Assembly: GCF_036320485.1 (NCBI RefSeq) | Contig: NZ_CP132911.1 | Location: 2,604,001 to 2,668,000, forward strand | Length of the DNA: 64,000 bases | Direction of reading: 5' to 3' | Origin: Dyella sp. A6 | GTDB lineage: Bacteria > Pseudomonadota > Gammaproteobacteria > Xanthomonadales > Rhodanobacteraceae | Shown here: in pieces, positions 9,245 to 22,090 of the stretch | Numbering within the stretch: the stretch's first letter is position 1 | How the letters are laid out: every line of letters begins with the position of its first letter | The notes under the pieces: model-generated | Database searches by the model: none | The model's input: the letters and a program-made list of their open reading frames with translations, nothing else | Told to the model about the DNA's origin: nothing | Made by a program: the position numbers and the translations under genes

Positions 9245-9520
9245 ATGACCGACTCTGTCCAGCAGCAAGTTTTCGAGATCATCGCCAAGCAGGCCAAGCT
9301 CGACGTGGGCTCCATCAAGCCCGAATCCACCCTGAAAGATCTGGGTGTGGCCTCGCTCGAGGTGATCGAGACGATCTTCGACATCGAAGAGCACTTCGAC
9401 ATCACCCTGCCCGAGCAGGAAAACGCGGATTTCAACGCCGAGACCGTGCAGAGCCTGGTCGACGCGGTCCAGAAGTCGCTGGACGAGAAGGCTGCCGCAG
9501 GTAACGGAAACGACGCATGA
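9245..9520 (+). CDS. Acyl carrier protein with ASL in place of the DSL motif
   Basis: A 91-residue acidic, helical protein of the acyl carrier type. Ser37 in DLGVASLEVIE is the expected 4'-phosphopantetheine site, but the residue before it is Ala rather than the usual Asp of DSL. The EEHFDITLP stretch after helix II is typical of ACPs. A GAGG precedes the ATG. The gene overlaps the ketosynthase by ATGA, so carrier and condensing enzyme are made together. It is a dedicated accessory ACP, not the housekeeping AcpP, which normally sits between fabG and fabF. Confidence 0.85.
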   Translation: MTDSVQQQVFEIIAKQAKLDVGSIKPESTLKDLGVASLEVIETIFDIEEHFDITLPEQENADFNAETVQSLVDAVQKSLDEKAAAGNGNDA

Positions 9521-10749
9521 GCATGGCCGATCGTCGCCGGGTCGTGATTACCGGCATGGGTGCGGCAGGCCCGCACGGGCTTGGCGCAGAGGTCCTGTGG
9601 CGACGGTTGCGCGAAGGCAGCGGCATGATCGCGCCGCTGCGCCACCCGTTCCAGGACAAGCTGCGCACCAGGATTGCCGCACAGGTGCCCGACGACGTCG
9701 ACCTCACCGCCGGCATCGACGAGCGCACCCTGCCGCTGCTCGACCGCGTGTCGATGCTGACCCTGGCCGCGGCCCGCGAGGCGATCGGCCAGTCCGGTCT
9801 GGATTTCGCCGCGGACGGGCTTGGCCTGCGCACCGCGGTGGTCATCGGCAGCGGCGTCGGCGGTGACAACACCCACGACGAGCAGAGCCGGCGCCTGTAC
9901 GCCGAACATGCCACCCGTACCCACCCGTTCACCATCGTGCGACTGATGATGAACGCCCCGGCCAGCCAGGTCAGCATTGCCTGGGGGCTGCGTGGCCCCA
10001 CCTTCGCGGTGGCCAGCGCCTGCGCATCGACCAACCACGCCGTGATCCAGGCCGCGCAGATGATCCGCAACGGCATGGCCGATGCCGCCGTCACCGGCGG
10101 CGCCGAGGCCTGCATCAGCTACAGCGCCCTGCGCGCATGGGAAGCGATGCGCGTGCTGGCCGACGACACCTGCCGCCCGTTCAGCGCGAACCGTCGCGGC
10201 CTGGTGCTGGGCGAAGGCGCTGGCGTGTTCGTGCTGGAGAGCCTGGAACGGGCGCAGGCGCGCGGGGCCACCATCCTGGCCGAGCTGGCCGGCGGCGGCA
10301 TGAGCGCCGACGCGTCCGACATCGTGATGCCCAGCGCCGAAGGCGCATCCTCCGCCATGCGCCAGGCGCTGGACGACGCCGGCCTCGCCCCGGAGGACAT
10401 CGACTACGTCAATGCCCACGGCACCGGTACGCCGGCCAACGACGTCACCGAGACGCGCGCGATCCGGCTGACCTTCGGCGCCCACGCCGACCGGCTGGCG
10501 GTGTCCTCGACCAAGTCGATGCACGGTCATGCGCTGGGCGCTTCCGGCGCACTGGAACTGGTCGCCGCCATCGGCGCGCTGCGCGACGGCGTGGTGCCGC
10601 CCACGATGAACCTGGACCAGCCCGACCCGCAATGCGACCTGGACTATGTGCCCGATACGGCACGCGAGATGCCGGTGCGCGCCGTGCTCAGCAACTCGTT
10701 CGCCTTCGGCGGGCTCAACGCTGTGCTCGCGCTGCGCCGTGCTCCCTGA
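9517..10749 (+). CDS. Beta-ketoacyl-ACP synthase, FabF-like (KAS II)
   Basis: Condensing enzyme of the thiolase fold. The full Cys-His-His set is visible: Cys169 in ASACAST, His301 in NAHGTGT and His336 in STKSMHGHALG; the glycine-rich C-terminal SFAFGGLN is also present. The 410-residue length fits KAS II enzymes. It is coupled to the accessory ACP by an ATGA overlap and to the outer-membrane gene by an 11-base overlap. With no KR, DH or ER genes here, it may do a single condensation or borrow fatty-acid synthesis enzymes (inference). Confidence 0.92.
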   Translation: MSMADRRRVVITGMGAAGPHGLGAEVLWRRLREGSGMIAPLRHPFQDKLRTRIAAQVPDDVDLTAGIDERTLPLLDRVSMLTLAAAREAIGQSGLDFAADGLGLRTAVVIGSGVGGDNTHDEQSRRLYAEHATRTHPFTIVRLMMNAPASQVSIAWGLRGPTFAVASACASTNHAVIQAAQMIRNGMADAAVTGGAEACISYSALRAWEAMRVLADDTCRPFSANRRGLVLGEGAGVFVLESLERAQARGATILAELAGGGMSADASDIVMPSAEGASSAMRQALDDAGLAPEDIDYVNAHGTGTPANDVTETRAIRLTFGAHADRLAVSSTKSMHGHALGASGALELVAAIGALRDGVVPPTMNLDQPDPQCDLDYVPDTAREMPVRAVLSNSFAFGGLNAVLALRRAP

Positions 10750-11539
10750 GCAGCATCGACCCGAGCCGCTGCGACCGGCACTGCTGACCCTGGCCACGCT
10801 GGGCATGGTGCTGACCTGGGCCCAGCCTGCGCACGCGGACGACACCACGCCGGTCTATGCGGTCGGCGGCGGCGTGAACATCATGCCCGGCTGGAGCGGC
10901 TCGAAAACCCAGTACGCCAGCCCGGTGCCCTATTTCGACATCGAGGTTCCGAACGTGATCTCGCTGTCCAGCAACAGCGGGCTGCAGGTCGACCTGATCC
11001 GCGGCAAGGTGCTGCATGGCGGCATCTACGGCGGCTACGAATGGGGCCGCGAACACGATGACATGGGTTACATCGCCGGCAAGGTGCCCACGTTGTCGCC
11101 ACGCTTCGATGCCGGCGGCTACCTGGAATGGCAGCTCACCAAAAACATCGACGCCGGCACCAGCCTCAGCCACGACCTCGACGGCGCGACCACCTACTGG
11201 AAGGTCTACGCCGAATGGGACCTGCCTTCGGTCGGTTATTTCGAGCACTCGCTGCAGGTCGAGCTGCAGACGCTGAACGGTGCCGGCATGCGCCGGCTCT
11301 ATGGCATCAACCCCTCACAGGCGGCCAGGCTGGGCACCTCGACCTGGCAGCCCGGCGCCAGTCCGCAGCAGGCGAGCCTGGAGTACGACGTGTTCCTGCC
11401 GACCAGCCGCAACACCGGCGTCGCCATGGCGCTGCGCTGCTCGTACCTGCTGGGCAACGCGGCGGATTCACCGCTGGTGCGCCGCTACGGCACGCCGTGG
11501 CAGCCATCGGCGACGCTGGCCTTCATCTACCACTACTGA
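10739..11539 (+). CDS. MipA/OmpV-family outer-membrane protein
   Basis: A 266-residue exported beta-barrel. GTG 10739 gives a clean signal peptide (hydrophobic about 13-28, cleavage after AHA at about 33) and overlaps the ketosynthase end by 11 bases; the longer frame upstream lies inside that gene. The mature part begins with the OmpV-like YAVGGGVNIMPGWSGSK, alternates short strands and ends in an aromatic YHY, as expected for BAM insertion. The family includes MipA, the MltA-interacting scaffold, and OmpV porin-like proteins. Coupling to ACP/KAS suggests a role at the outer membrane for the cluster product. Confidence 0.8.
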   Translation: MLPEQHRPEPLRPALLTLATLGMVLTWAQPAHADDTTPVYAVGGGVNIMPGWSGSKTQYASPVPYFDIEVPNVISLSSNSGLQVDLIRGKVLHGGIYGGYEWGREHDDMGYIAGKVPTLSPRFDAGGYLEWQLTKNIDAGTSLSHDLDGATTYWKVYAEWDLPSVGYFEHSLQVELQTLNGAGMRRLYGINPSQAARLGTSTWQPGASPQQASLEYDVFLPTSRNTGVAMALRCSYLLGNAADSPLVRRYGTPWQPSATLAFIYHY

Positions 11540-11552
11540 GCAGCGTATCGGC

Positions 11553-11879
11553 TCAGCGATCGTCGCGGGTCCAGATGGCACCGGCGTCCTCGCGCACCGG
11601 GAAGGTGGCGATCGGCTCGTAGGCGGGCGGACAGGTCACCGCACCGGTACGCAGGTCGAAGCGCGCGCCATGCCGCGGGCATTCCACCTCGAAGCCAAGC
11701 ACCTCGCCGCCGGCAAGATCGCCGCCATCGTGCGTGCAGACATCTTCCACCGCGTACAGGTCGCCGTCGATGTTGTAGACCGCGATCGGGGTATCACCGT
11801 CGTAGACCACGCGGAACTCGCCGGGCAGCAGTTCGCTGCGCGTGCCCACGCGGACCCAGCCTTCGTCCAGCAGGCTCAT
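11553..11879 (-). CDS. Rieske [2Fe-2S] ferredoxin-like protein
   Basis: A 108-residue soluble Rieske domain. The cluster ligands are CTH (Cys48, His50) and CPRH (Cys67, His70), with GxxFDLRTG after the second pair, as in the ferredoxin subunits of non-haem oxygenases and NirD-like proteins. The start at 11879 overlaps the stop of the upstream GNAT gene (ATGA); the longer open frame to 12056 is that gene read out of frame. No oxygenase partner is in view, so the electron acceptor is unknown. Confidence 0.88.
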   Translation of the reverse strand: MSLLDEGWVRVGTRSELLPGEFRVVYDGDTPIAVYNIDGDLYAVEDVCTHDGGDLAGGEVLGFEVECPRHGARFDLRTGAVTCPPAYEPIATFPVREDAGAIWTRDDR

Positions 11880-12415
11880 GCCGGCAGCTCCTTCACCAGC
11901 AGCTCGAAGCGCAGGTCGTCGCGCAGCGGGATGCCGAAACGTTCGTCGCCATACGGGAACGGCTTGTACTGCCCGGTGCGCCGATAGCCGCGGCGCTCGT
12001 ACCAGGCGATCAGCTCGGCCCGTTGCTCGATCACTGTCATATGCATGGCACGGCACTGCCAGCGCTCGCGCGCCAGCCGTTCGGCCTCGGCCAGCACCGT
12101 CTTGCCCAGGCCACTGCCCTGCTGCGAGGGATCGACCGCGAACATGCCGAAGTAACCGGCTTCCGGCAGGCGCTCGACATGGCAGCTGGCAAGCAGCTTC
12201 CCGCCCTGTTCGGCCAGCAGGATCAGGCTGTCGGGACGCCCAAGGGTGGCTGCCACATCGGCGGCATCGGTACGCTGGCCGTCGAGCAGGTCGGACTCGG
12301 TGGTCCAGCCGCGCCGGCCCGAATCGCCGCGGTAGGCCGATTCGACCAGGGCCACGATGGCAGGAACATCGGCGGCATCAGCCACGCGGAAAACGGGAGC
12401 GGGAACGTCGGTCAT
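11876..12415 (-). CDS. GNAT-family N-acetyltransferase
   Basis: A 179-residue single GNAT domain. The acetyl-CoA binding motif A is seen as FAVDPSQQGSGLGKTVLAEA (about 112-131) and motif B as WYERRGYRRTG. It overlaps the Rieske gene by ATGA and lies nine bases from the ketopantoate reductase-like gene, so the three probably share a transcript. The acceptor substrate cannot be told from sequence. Confidence 0.85.
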   Translation of the reverse strand: MTDVPAPVFRVADAADVPAIVALVESAYRGDSGRRGWTTESDLLDGQRTDAADVAATLGRPDSLILLAEQGGKLLASCHVERLPEAGYFGMFAVDPSQQGSGLGKTVLAEAERLARERWQCRAMHMTVIEQRAELIAWYERRGYRRTGQYKPFPYGDERFGIPLRDDLRFELLVKELPA

Positions 12416-12424
12416 GGTCGGATC

Positions 12425-13363
12425 CTACGCCTGGCCGTGCTGACGGGAACGACCCGCCTCGTAGGCCTTGAGGTGGGCATGCGCGATGGCGAGCATGGAA
12501 CCGTCGCCCGGCACATGCGCGGAACGCGCCAGCATGTCGCCGATGACATGGTCGCCCTCGGTGGGATAGCCATGCTGCAGATCCCTGAGCATCGAGGCGG
12601 TAAGCGACGAGGCAGGATCGGTCAGCACCCCGATGGCCCGCTGCAGCACCTCGTCGGCCGGAGCGTAGCCGGCACGCCCGGCGGTGGCGCGACATTCCTC
12701 CAGCAGCGACAGCGTCGCCTCTCGCCCACCCGGGGCCGCCATGATGTCGCCTACCGGAGCGCGCATCAGGCAGGTGATGCCGGCCAGCGAGGCCAGGAAC
12801 ACCCACTTGTTCCACATGTCCTGCATCACTGTGCGGCTGGGCCGGGCGTCGAATCCGGCATCGGAAAGCGCGGCAGTGATCGCCTGCATGCGCGCCGTGT
12901 CGTCGCCATCGCGCTCGCCGAACGTCAGGCTGTGCATGCCGTTGAGGTGACGCACGCCACCCTCGGCATCCAGCGTGGCGGCGATCACGCACTGGCCGCC
13001 CAGCACCTTGTCGGCGCCGAAGCGCTGGTCCATCAGGTCGAGATGGCGCATGCCGTTGAGCAGCGGCAGGATCGCGGTATGCGGCCCCACCGCCGGCGCG
13101 ATGTCGTCCATCGCCTGGGCCAGGCCATAGGCCTTGCAGCTCAGCAGAATCAGGTCGAACGACTGATCCAGCCCGCTTGCCTGCACCACTGGCGGCGCGG
13201 CCAGGGTGACGTCGCCGGCCGGACTGTGGATCGCCAGACCATGTTCGGCCAGCTGGTGCGCGCGCCGCGCGCGCACCAGGAAGGTCACGTCGCGCCCATG
13301 CTGCAGCAGGCGTCCGCCGAAGTAGCCGCCGGTGGCGCCGGCACCCACGATAAGAATTCGCAT
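12425..13363 (-). CDS. panE: 2-dehydropantoate 2-reductase
   Basis: NADPH-dependent reductase of ketopantoate to pantoate, a step in pantothenate/CoA synthesis, or a close relative acting on another 2-oxo acid. The N-terminal Rossmann motif is IVGAGATGGYFGGRL (5-19), followed by LVRARR, the NADP phosphate-binding region. The C-terminal helical ApbA/PanE domain has the conserved NKW at about 190. The 312 residues are the usual length. It lies three bases downstream of the acyltransferase. Paralogues are common, so the exact substrate is less sure than the family. Confidence 0.82.
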   Translation of the reverse strand: MRILIVGAGATGGYFGGRLLQHGRDVTFLVRARRAHQLAEHGLAIHSPAGDVTLAAPPVVQASGLDQSFDLILLSCKAYGLAQAMDDIAPAVGPHTAILPLLNGMRHLDLMDQRFGADKVLGGQCVIAATLDAEGGVRHLNGMHSLTFGERDGDDTARMQAITAALSDAGFDARPSRTVMQDMWNKWVFLASLAGITCLMRAPVGDIMAAPGGREATLSLLEECRATAGRAGYAPADEVLQRAIGVLTDPASSLTASMLRDLQHGYPTEGDHVIGDMLARSAHVPGDGSMLAIAHAHLKAYEAGRSRQHGQA

Positions 13364-13366
13364 CGT

Positions 13367-14281
13367 TCAGCCCCCTTGTATCGACTGTCCGGCCACTTCG
13401 AGCATGCGCCCGGCCTGATCGTCCTTGGCCTGCCACATCGCATTGACCCAGGTCTGGAATCGTTCGCGGAACGCCGCGTCGTTTTCGTAGTCGCCGTGCA
13501 GCGTGGCATCGATCGCGCACTCGCGCACGTGCAGGCGGATGTCACGGATACGCCCGGCTACCAGGTCCTTCATGCTGCGCGGGCCCTCGCCATAGACGAT
13601 GGTGACGTCGAGGATCGCATGCAGCGCATCGCCCATCGCGTCCAGCACGAAAGCCAGCCCTCCAGCACGCGGCCGCAGCAGGTACTGGTACGGCGAACCC
13701 TGTGCATCGTGCTTGGCCGGCGTGAAGCGCGTGCCCTCGACGAAATTCATCACCGACACCGGCAGGTGCCGGAACTTGGCGCAGGCGTGGCGCGTGGCAT
13801 CGCGGTCGCGTCCGCGCAGCTCGGGATGCCGCTGCAGCGTCTCGCGCGAGTAGCGTTTCATGAAGGGGAAATCCAGCGCCCACCAGGCCGGCCCCAGCAG
13901 CGGCACCCAGATCAGCTGCTGCTTGAGGAAAAAGCGCAGGAACGGGATCCGCCGGTTGAAGACCTTCTGCAGTACCGGAATGTCCACCCAGCTCTGGTGG
14001 TTGCACAGCACCAGGTAGTTGCCGTCACGGCGCAGGCCATCGAGCCCCTCCACCTGCCAGTGGATGCGGGTGAACAGCTCGAACAGCAGGTTGTTCACGC
14101 CGATCCAGCTTTCCGCGATGGCGACCAGCCCGCGCGAGCAGGCCCGGCGTGCCGCCGCGAACGGCAGCAGCAGCTTCACCAGGGTCAGGGCGAACAGCGG
14201 CAGCACATGCACCACGACGTTGAGCGAAAGCAGCAGCACGACCAGCGGAACGCGCAGCAGGCGGGGAAGCGAAGCGAACAT
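13367..14281 (-). CDS. Lysophospholipid acyltransferase-family protein (PlsC/LPLAT)
   Basis: Membrane-bound acyltransferase. A hydrophobic N-terminus (about 9-45) precedes the HX4D motif NHQSWVD (His95, Asp100), a second block FPFMKRYSR and the substrate motif NFVEGTRFT, all diagnostic of glycerolipid acyltransferases in the YihG/PlsC group. ATG 14281 begins at the hydrophobic N-terminus, and the 26 residues upstream in the open frame look noncoding. It leads the four-gene minus-strand run to 11553. The acyl acceptor is probably a lysophospholipid. Confidence 0.85.
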   Translation of the reverse strand: MFASLPRLLRVPLVVLLLSLNVVVHVLPLFALTLVKLLLPFAAARRACSRGLVAIAESWIGVNNLLFELFTRIHWQVEGLDGLRRDGNYLVLCNHQSWVDIPVLQKVFNRRIPFLRFFLKQQLIWVPLLGPAWWALDFPFMKRYSRETLQRHPELRGRDRDATRHACAKFRHLPVSVMNFVEGTRFTPAKHDAQGSPYQYLLRPRAGGLAFVLDAMGDALHAILDVTIVYGEGPRSMKDLVAGRIRDIRLHVRECAIDATLHGDYENDAAFRERFQTWVNAMWQAKDDQAGRMLEVAGQSIQGG

Positions 14282-14385
14282 CGGGCACCGTATGCAATCG
14301 GGAATGCCAAGCGTAGCCGGTTGCCTGGCACAACGGGTCGCACTGCGACCTTCGACCATCGTCCAGCAGCGGGAGGGCGGGAGGC

Positions 14386-15630
14386 CTACATCAGCAGCTT
14401 GCGCACTTTGAGCAGCGCGGCCACGAACGCATCCACCTCTTCCAGCGTGTTGTAGAACGCCAGCGACGCACGCAGCGTGGCCGGCACCCCGTAGAACTGC
14501 ATCAGCGGATGCGCGCAGTGGTGTCCCGAACGAACCGCCACGCCTTGCAGGTCCAGCAGGGTGGCAAGGTCCGTGGCCTGCGCGCCGTCGAGCAGGAACG
14601 AGATCACCGGCTCCTTGTCGGCGGCCTCGCCGATGATGCGCAGGCCGGGGATTTCACGCAGACGCGCGGTGGCGTACTCGAGCAGCGCAGCCTCGTGCCT
14701 GCGGATCGCATCGAAGCCCAGCGTGCGGTAGTAGTCGATCGCCGCGGCCATGCCGGCGAAACCGGCGATATTGGGCGTGCCGGCCTCGAACTTGTGCGGC
14801 GGGTCGGCGAAGGTGGTGCCGGAGAACTTCACCTCGCGGATCATTTCGCCACCGCCGAAGAACGGCGGCATCGCATCCAGGTGTTCCTTCTTCGCCCACA
14901 ACATGCCGGTGCCGGTGGGTGCCAGCATCTTGTGTCCGGTGACCACGTAGAAGTCGCAGCCCAGCGCCTGCACGTCGACCGGCCGGTGCGGCACCGCCTG
15001 CGAACCGTCCACCAGCAGCGGAATGCCACGCTTGCGGCAGGCCCTGGCGATCTCGCGCACGGGGTTGACCGTGCCCAGCACGTTGGACACATGCGTCACG
15101 CAGGCCAGCTTCACCTCGGGGGTGAGCATCTCGATGTAACGCTCGACCAGCAGTTCGCCACGCTCGTCGATCGGCGCTGCCTTGACCGTCGCCCCCGAGC
15201 GCGTGGCCACCAGCTGCCACGGCACGATGTTGGCGTGATGCTCCATCACCGTGGTCAGGATCGCATCGCCCGGCTTGAGCATCGGCAACGCGTAGCTGTA
15301 GGCCACCAGGTTGACTGCATGAGTGGTGCCCGAGGTAAGCACCACCTCGTTGCGCGACGGCGCATTGACGAAGCGCGCCAGCGCATCGCGCGCGCCTTCG
15401 TAGGCGGATGTGGCCTCCTCGCCGAGCTGGTGCACCGCGCGTGCCACGTTGGCATTGTGCTCGCGGTAATGGCGGTCGACCGCCTCGATCACCTGGCGCG
15501 GCTTCTGGCTGGTGTTGGCGTTGTCGAAGTACACCAGCGGTTTGCCGTGTACCTGGCGCGACAGCAACGGAAAGTCGGCGCGGATGCGCTGGACGTCGAA
15601 GGCAGGGGCACGTGCAGTGGAATCGGTCAT
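14386..15630 (-). CDS. sufS: Cysteine desulfurase SufS
   Basis: PLP enzyme that takes sulfur from cysteine for Fe-S cluster assembly. Lys234 in VTGHKM binds PLP and Cys372 in SGHHCAHP is the persulfide cysteine, in the group II (SufS) context. 414 residues. It is the last gene of the suf operon, 22 bases after sufD. ATG 15630 was preferred over the longer frame because the SufS N-terminus (FDVQRIRADFP) begins shortly after it. No sufE or sufU gene is adjacent, so the sulfur acceptor must be encoded elsewhere. Confidence 0.95.
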   Translation of the reverse strand: MTDSTARAPAFDVQRIRADFPLLSRQVHGKPLVYFDNANTSQKPRQVIEAVDRHYREHNANVARAVHQLGEEATSAYEGARDALARFVNAPSRNEVVLTSGTTHAVNLVAYSYALPMLKPGDAILTTVMEHHANIVPWQLVATRSGATVKAAPIDERGELLVERYIEMLTPEVKLACVTHVSNVLGTVNPVREIARACRKRGIPLLVDGSQAVPHRPVDVQALGCDFYVVTGHKMLAPTGTGMLWAKKEHLDAMPPFFGGGEMIREVKFSGTTFADPPHKFEAGTPNIAGFAGMAAAIDYYRTLGFDAIRRHEAALLEYATARLREIPGLRIIGEAADKEPVISFLLDGAQATDLATLLDLQGVAVRSGHHCAHPLMQFYGVPATLRASLAFYNTLEEVDAFVAALLKVRKLLM

Positions 15631-15652
15631 GGCATCGGTGGCGCTGGGTGGC

Positions 15653-16950
15653 TTACACGGGCAACCGGGCCGCCAGCAGCCCGGCAAGATGTTCGCGCAA
15701 TGCGGCGTCCGGCAGGTCGTCCAGCACGGCGCGGCAGAACGCGGCCGTCAGCAGGGTACGCGCCTCGGCCAGCGGGATGCCGCGCGAACGCAGGTAGAAC
15801 AGCGCACGCTCGTCCAGCTGGCCGACCGTCGCACCATGCGCGGCCTGCACCTCGTCGGCGTAGATCTCCAGTTCCGGCTTGGTGTCGATCTCGGCATTCG
15901 GCGACAGCAGCAGATTCTTGTTGTTGAGGCTGGCATCGCTGCCGTCGGCACCCGGCGCCACCACGATCGCACCACGGAACACTCCGCGTGCACGATCGTC
16001 GGCCACGCCGCGCCAGCTGGAACTGGAAGCGGTGCCCAGTGCCTGGTGGCGGATCGCCAGCTGGGTGTCGATGTGCTGGCGTCCGCGCGGCATGAACACG
16101 CCGCGCGTATCGAAGCGCGCGCCATCGCCGGCCAGCTCGGCCTGCAGGTCGTGGCGCACCAGCGAACCACCCAGTTCCAGTACGTGCAGCAGGGCCTGCG
16201 CAGACGCGCCCAGGGTCAGCGCATCGCGGCGCACCAGCACGGTATCGGTGGCCGCGTCCTGCAACACCGTGTGGTGCAGGCGTGCACCGTCGCGCAGCAC
16301 GACGTCGGCGACAAGGGTGCCAAGCTGACGTGCGCCGTCGGTGCCGACATGCTGCTCGACCAGCGTCAGTTCGGCGCACTCGGCCAGCTCGATCACCTGG
16401 CGCAGATGCCAGGCGGTATCGACCCCGGTGGCCGCACCGATAAACACCAGGTGCACCGGCGCGTCGACCTTGGCACCCGCCGCCACGCGCAGTACCACGC
16501 CATCGGCGGCCTGCGCTGCATTGAGGCTGGCAAAGGCATCGCCGCGCTCGCGATAGCGGCGCGACAGCGCGAAACGCAGCGGTTCGGGATCCTGCGCCAG
16601 CGCCGCCGACAGCGGCTGCAGCGTCAGGCCTGCGGGCAGGTCGGACAGCGACGAGAGATCACCACGGAACATGCCGTTGACGAACACCAGCCTTGGCCCG
16701 TCCACGGCCGGAAGCGCGAACAGGGACGGATCGACCGCACGGACGGCCGCCTGCGCATCACCCTGCTCGAACGCACGCTGCGCCAGGGCACGCAGGGCGG
16801 TGTATTTCCACGCTTCCACCCGCGTATCGGGCAGGCCGGCCTGGATGAACGCGGCCAGGTTGTCCCGGCGCGCCTCGTCCAGCCAGCCGATGCCGCTGTG
16901 CGGCAGCGGCGCGGCCGCGCTGGCGGCCACGAAGGGGACGCCGGGCTGGG

Positions 16951-16954
<4 letters not shown>
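15653..16954 (-). CDS. sufD: Fe-S cluster assembly scaffold subunit SufD
   Basis: Partner of SufB and SufC in the SufBC2D scaffold. The 433 residues show the N-terminal helical part with TRVEAWKYTALR, then a long right-handed beta-helix and a C-terminal YLRSRGIPLAEAR helix that contacts SufC. The conserved late His is in AAHGATVGQLD. The start overlaps the sufC stop by ATGA. A longer open frame upstream lies within sufC in another phase and is not coding. Confidence 0.94.
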
Positions 16955-17724
<770 letters not shown>

Positions 17725-17754
17725 GAATGCCGTAATGGATCGACAGATACGCGG

Positions 17755-18105
17755 TCAGAGCAGGTTGATGCCGAACCGTCGCATCGCGAGTGCGAAAAGA
17801 ATGAAAACCAGCACGGTACCGACGCAGAACGCCAGCATCGCAATGGCAAAACCGAAGCGTTGCAGCAACCACGGAAAGCACAGGAACATCGGCAGCGTCG
17901 GCAGCACGTACCAGAACGTGTAGAACGCGTAGTTCCCGATCGTCTGCGTGGGCCGGTGTTCGAGGCGCATCCAGATCAGCGCCAGCAGGCTGACCAGCGG
18001 CAGCGCGCCGACCAGCGCGCCGATGCGCCCGCTGCGCCGTGCGATCTCGGAAACGGCCACGACCACCGCCGCAGTCACCAGGTATTTGACGAGCAGGTAG
18101 GGCAT
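17755..18105 (-). CDS. DUF3147-family four-TM membrane protein inside the suf operon
   Basis: A 116-residue integral membrane protein with about four hydrophobic helices and few charges, matching the DUF3147 family. It starts one base after the sufB stop and ends 30 bases before sufC, so it must be co-transcribed with the Fe-S assembly genes. It carries no obvious metal ligands: no His/Cys cluster is visible. A role in iron or sulfur supply or stress sensing would be guesswork; only the placement hints at it. Confidence 0.8.
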   Translation of the reverse strand: MPYLLVKYLVTAAVVVAVSEIARRSGRIGALVGALPLVSLLALIWMRLEHRPTQTIGNYAFYTFWYVLPTLPMFLCFPWLLQRFGFAIAMLAFCVGTVLVFILFALAMRRFGINLL

Positions 18106-18106
18106 G

Positions 18107-19590
<1,484 letters not shown>

Positions 19591-19594
<4 letters not shown>

Positions 19595-20049
19595 GCGGTG
19601 GTTCTGCCTTTGAGATTGCGGATGTCGACGGTCACTTCCGCGGGCGGGGCCGGATGCAGTACATCGGCCAGGCTCACCGCGCGCAGCGCGCCGTCCAGCA
19701 AATGGTTGATGCGCTGCCAGCTGCCGCGCACGCCGCAGCGTGCCTCGCGCTCGCACTGGCCTTCGGTGGTGCCGCACTCGGTCATGCCGATCGGGCCTTC
19801 CATCGCCTCGACGATCTCGGCCAGGGTGATCTCGCCTGCCGGGCGTGCCAGCCGGTAACCGCCGTTGACGCCGCGGAACGAATCGACCAGTCCGGCATGC
19901 CCCAGCGACTTCAGCAGCTTGCTCACGGTCGGCAGTTCTAGGTGCGCCTCGTCGGCGATCTGGGCGGTGCTCAGCACGTCGCCGGGGTGGCCGGCGATGC
20001 AGGTCATCACCACCGTGGCGTAATCCGTGAGTCGGCTGACACGAAGCAT
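19591..20049 (-). CDS. Rrf2-family Fe-S-sensing repressor of the suf operon
   Basis: Transcription regulator of the IscR/SufR type. The N-terminal winged helix has YATVVM and the recognition region [25 protein letters not shown] is the Rrf2 wing. Three cysteines, Cys92, Cys99 and Cys105, are spaced as the [2Fe-2S] ligands of IscR. ATG 20049 matches the family N-terminus ([11 protein letters not shown]); a GTG at 20067 is in frame but lies only about ten bases from the predicted transcription start. It probably represses its own operon through the dyad at 20076-20100. Confidence 0.92.
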
Positions 20050-20075
20050 GCGATGCGGGTCCGGCACCTTAAATC

Positions 20076-21966
<1,891 letters not shown>

Positions 21967-22014
21967 GCACGATCGCTGTCCGGGGCGCAGCAGACGCCGC
22001 CCCCGGCACCTGCC

Positions 22015-22047
22015 GCATGGCACATGGATGCCCTTCATGTGCCATGC
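22015..22047. repeat. Perfect 12-bp inverted repeat after amtB
   Basis: GCATGGCACATG (22015-22026) and its exact complement (22036-22047) flank a nine-base loop. No T-run follows on either strand, so it is not a standard intrinsic terminator. It may stabilise the amtB transcript end or bind a protein. Confidence 0.6.
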
Positions 22048-22090
22048 GCATGCCCCAGCCCACGCATGCGATGCCTTACCATGCGTCCGC

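Noticed and set aside
9178..10848. Upstream extension of the minus-strand GNAT frame across the ACP and ketosynthase genes
   Set aside because: The plus-strand ACP and KAS have full catalytic motifs; the extension has none. The GNAT start is placed at 9177.
12023..14455. 810-codon plus-strand frame across GNAT, panE and acyltransferase genes
   Set aside because: It lies antisense to three recognisable enzymes and lacks any domain.
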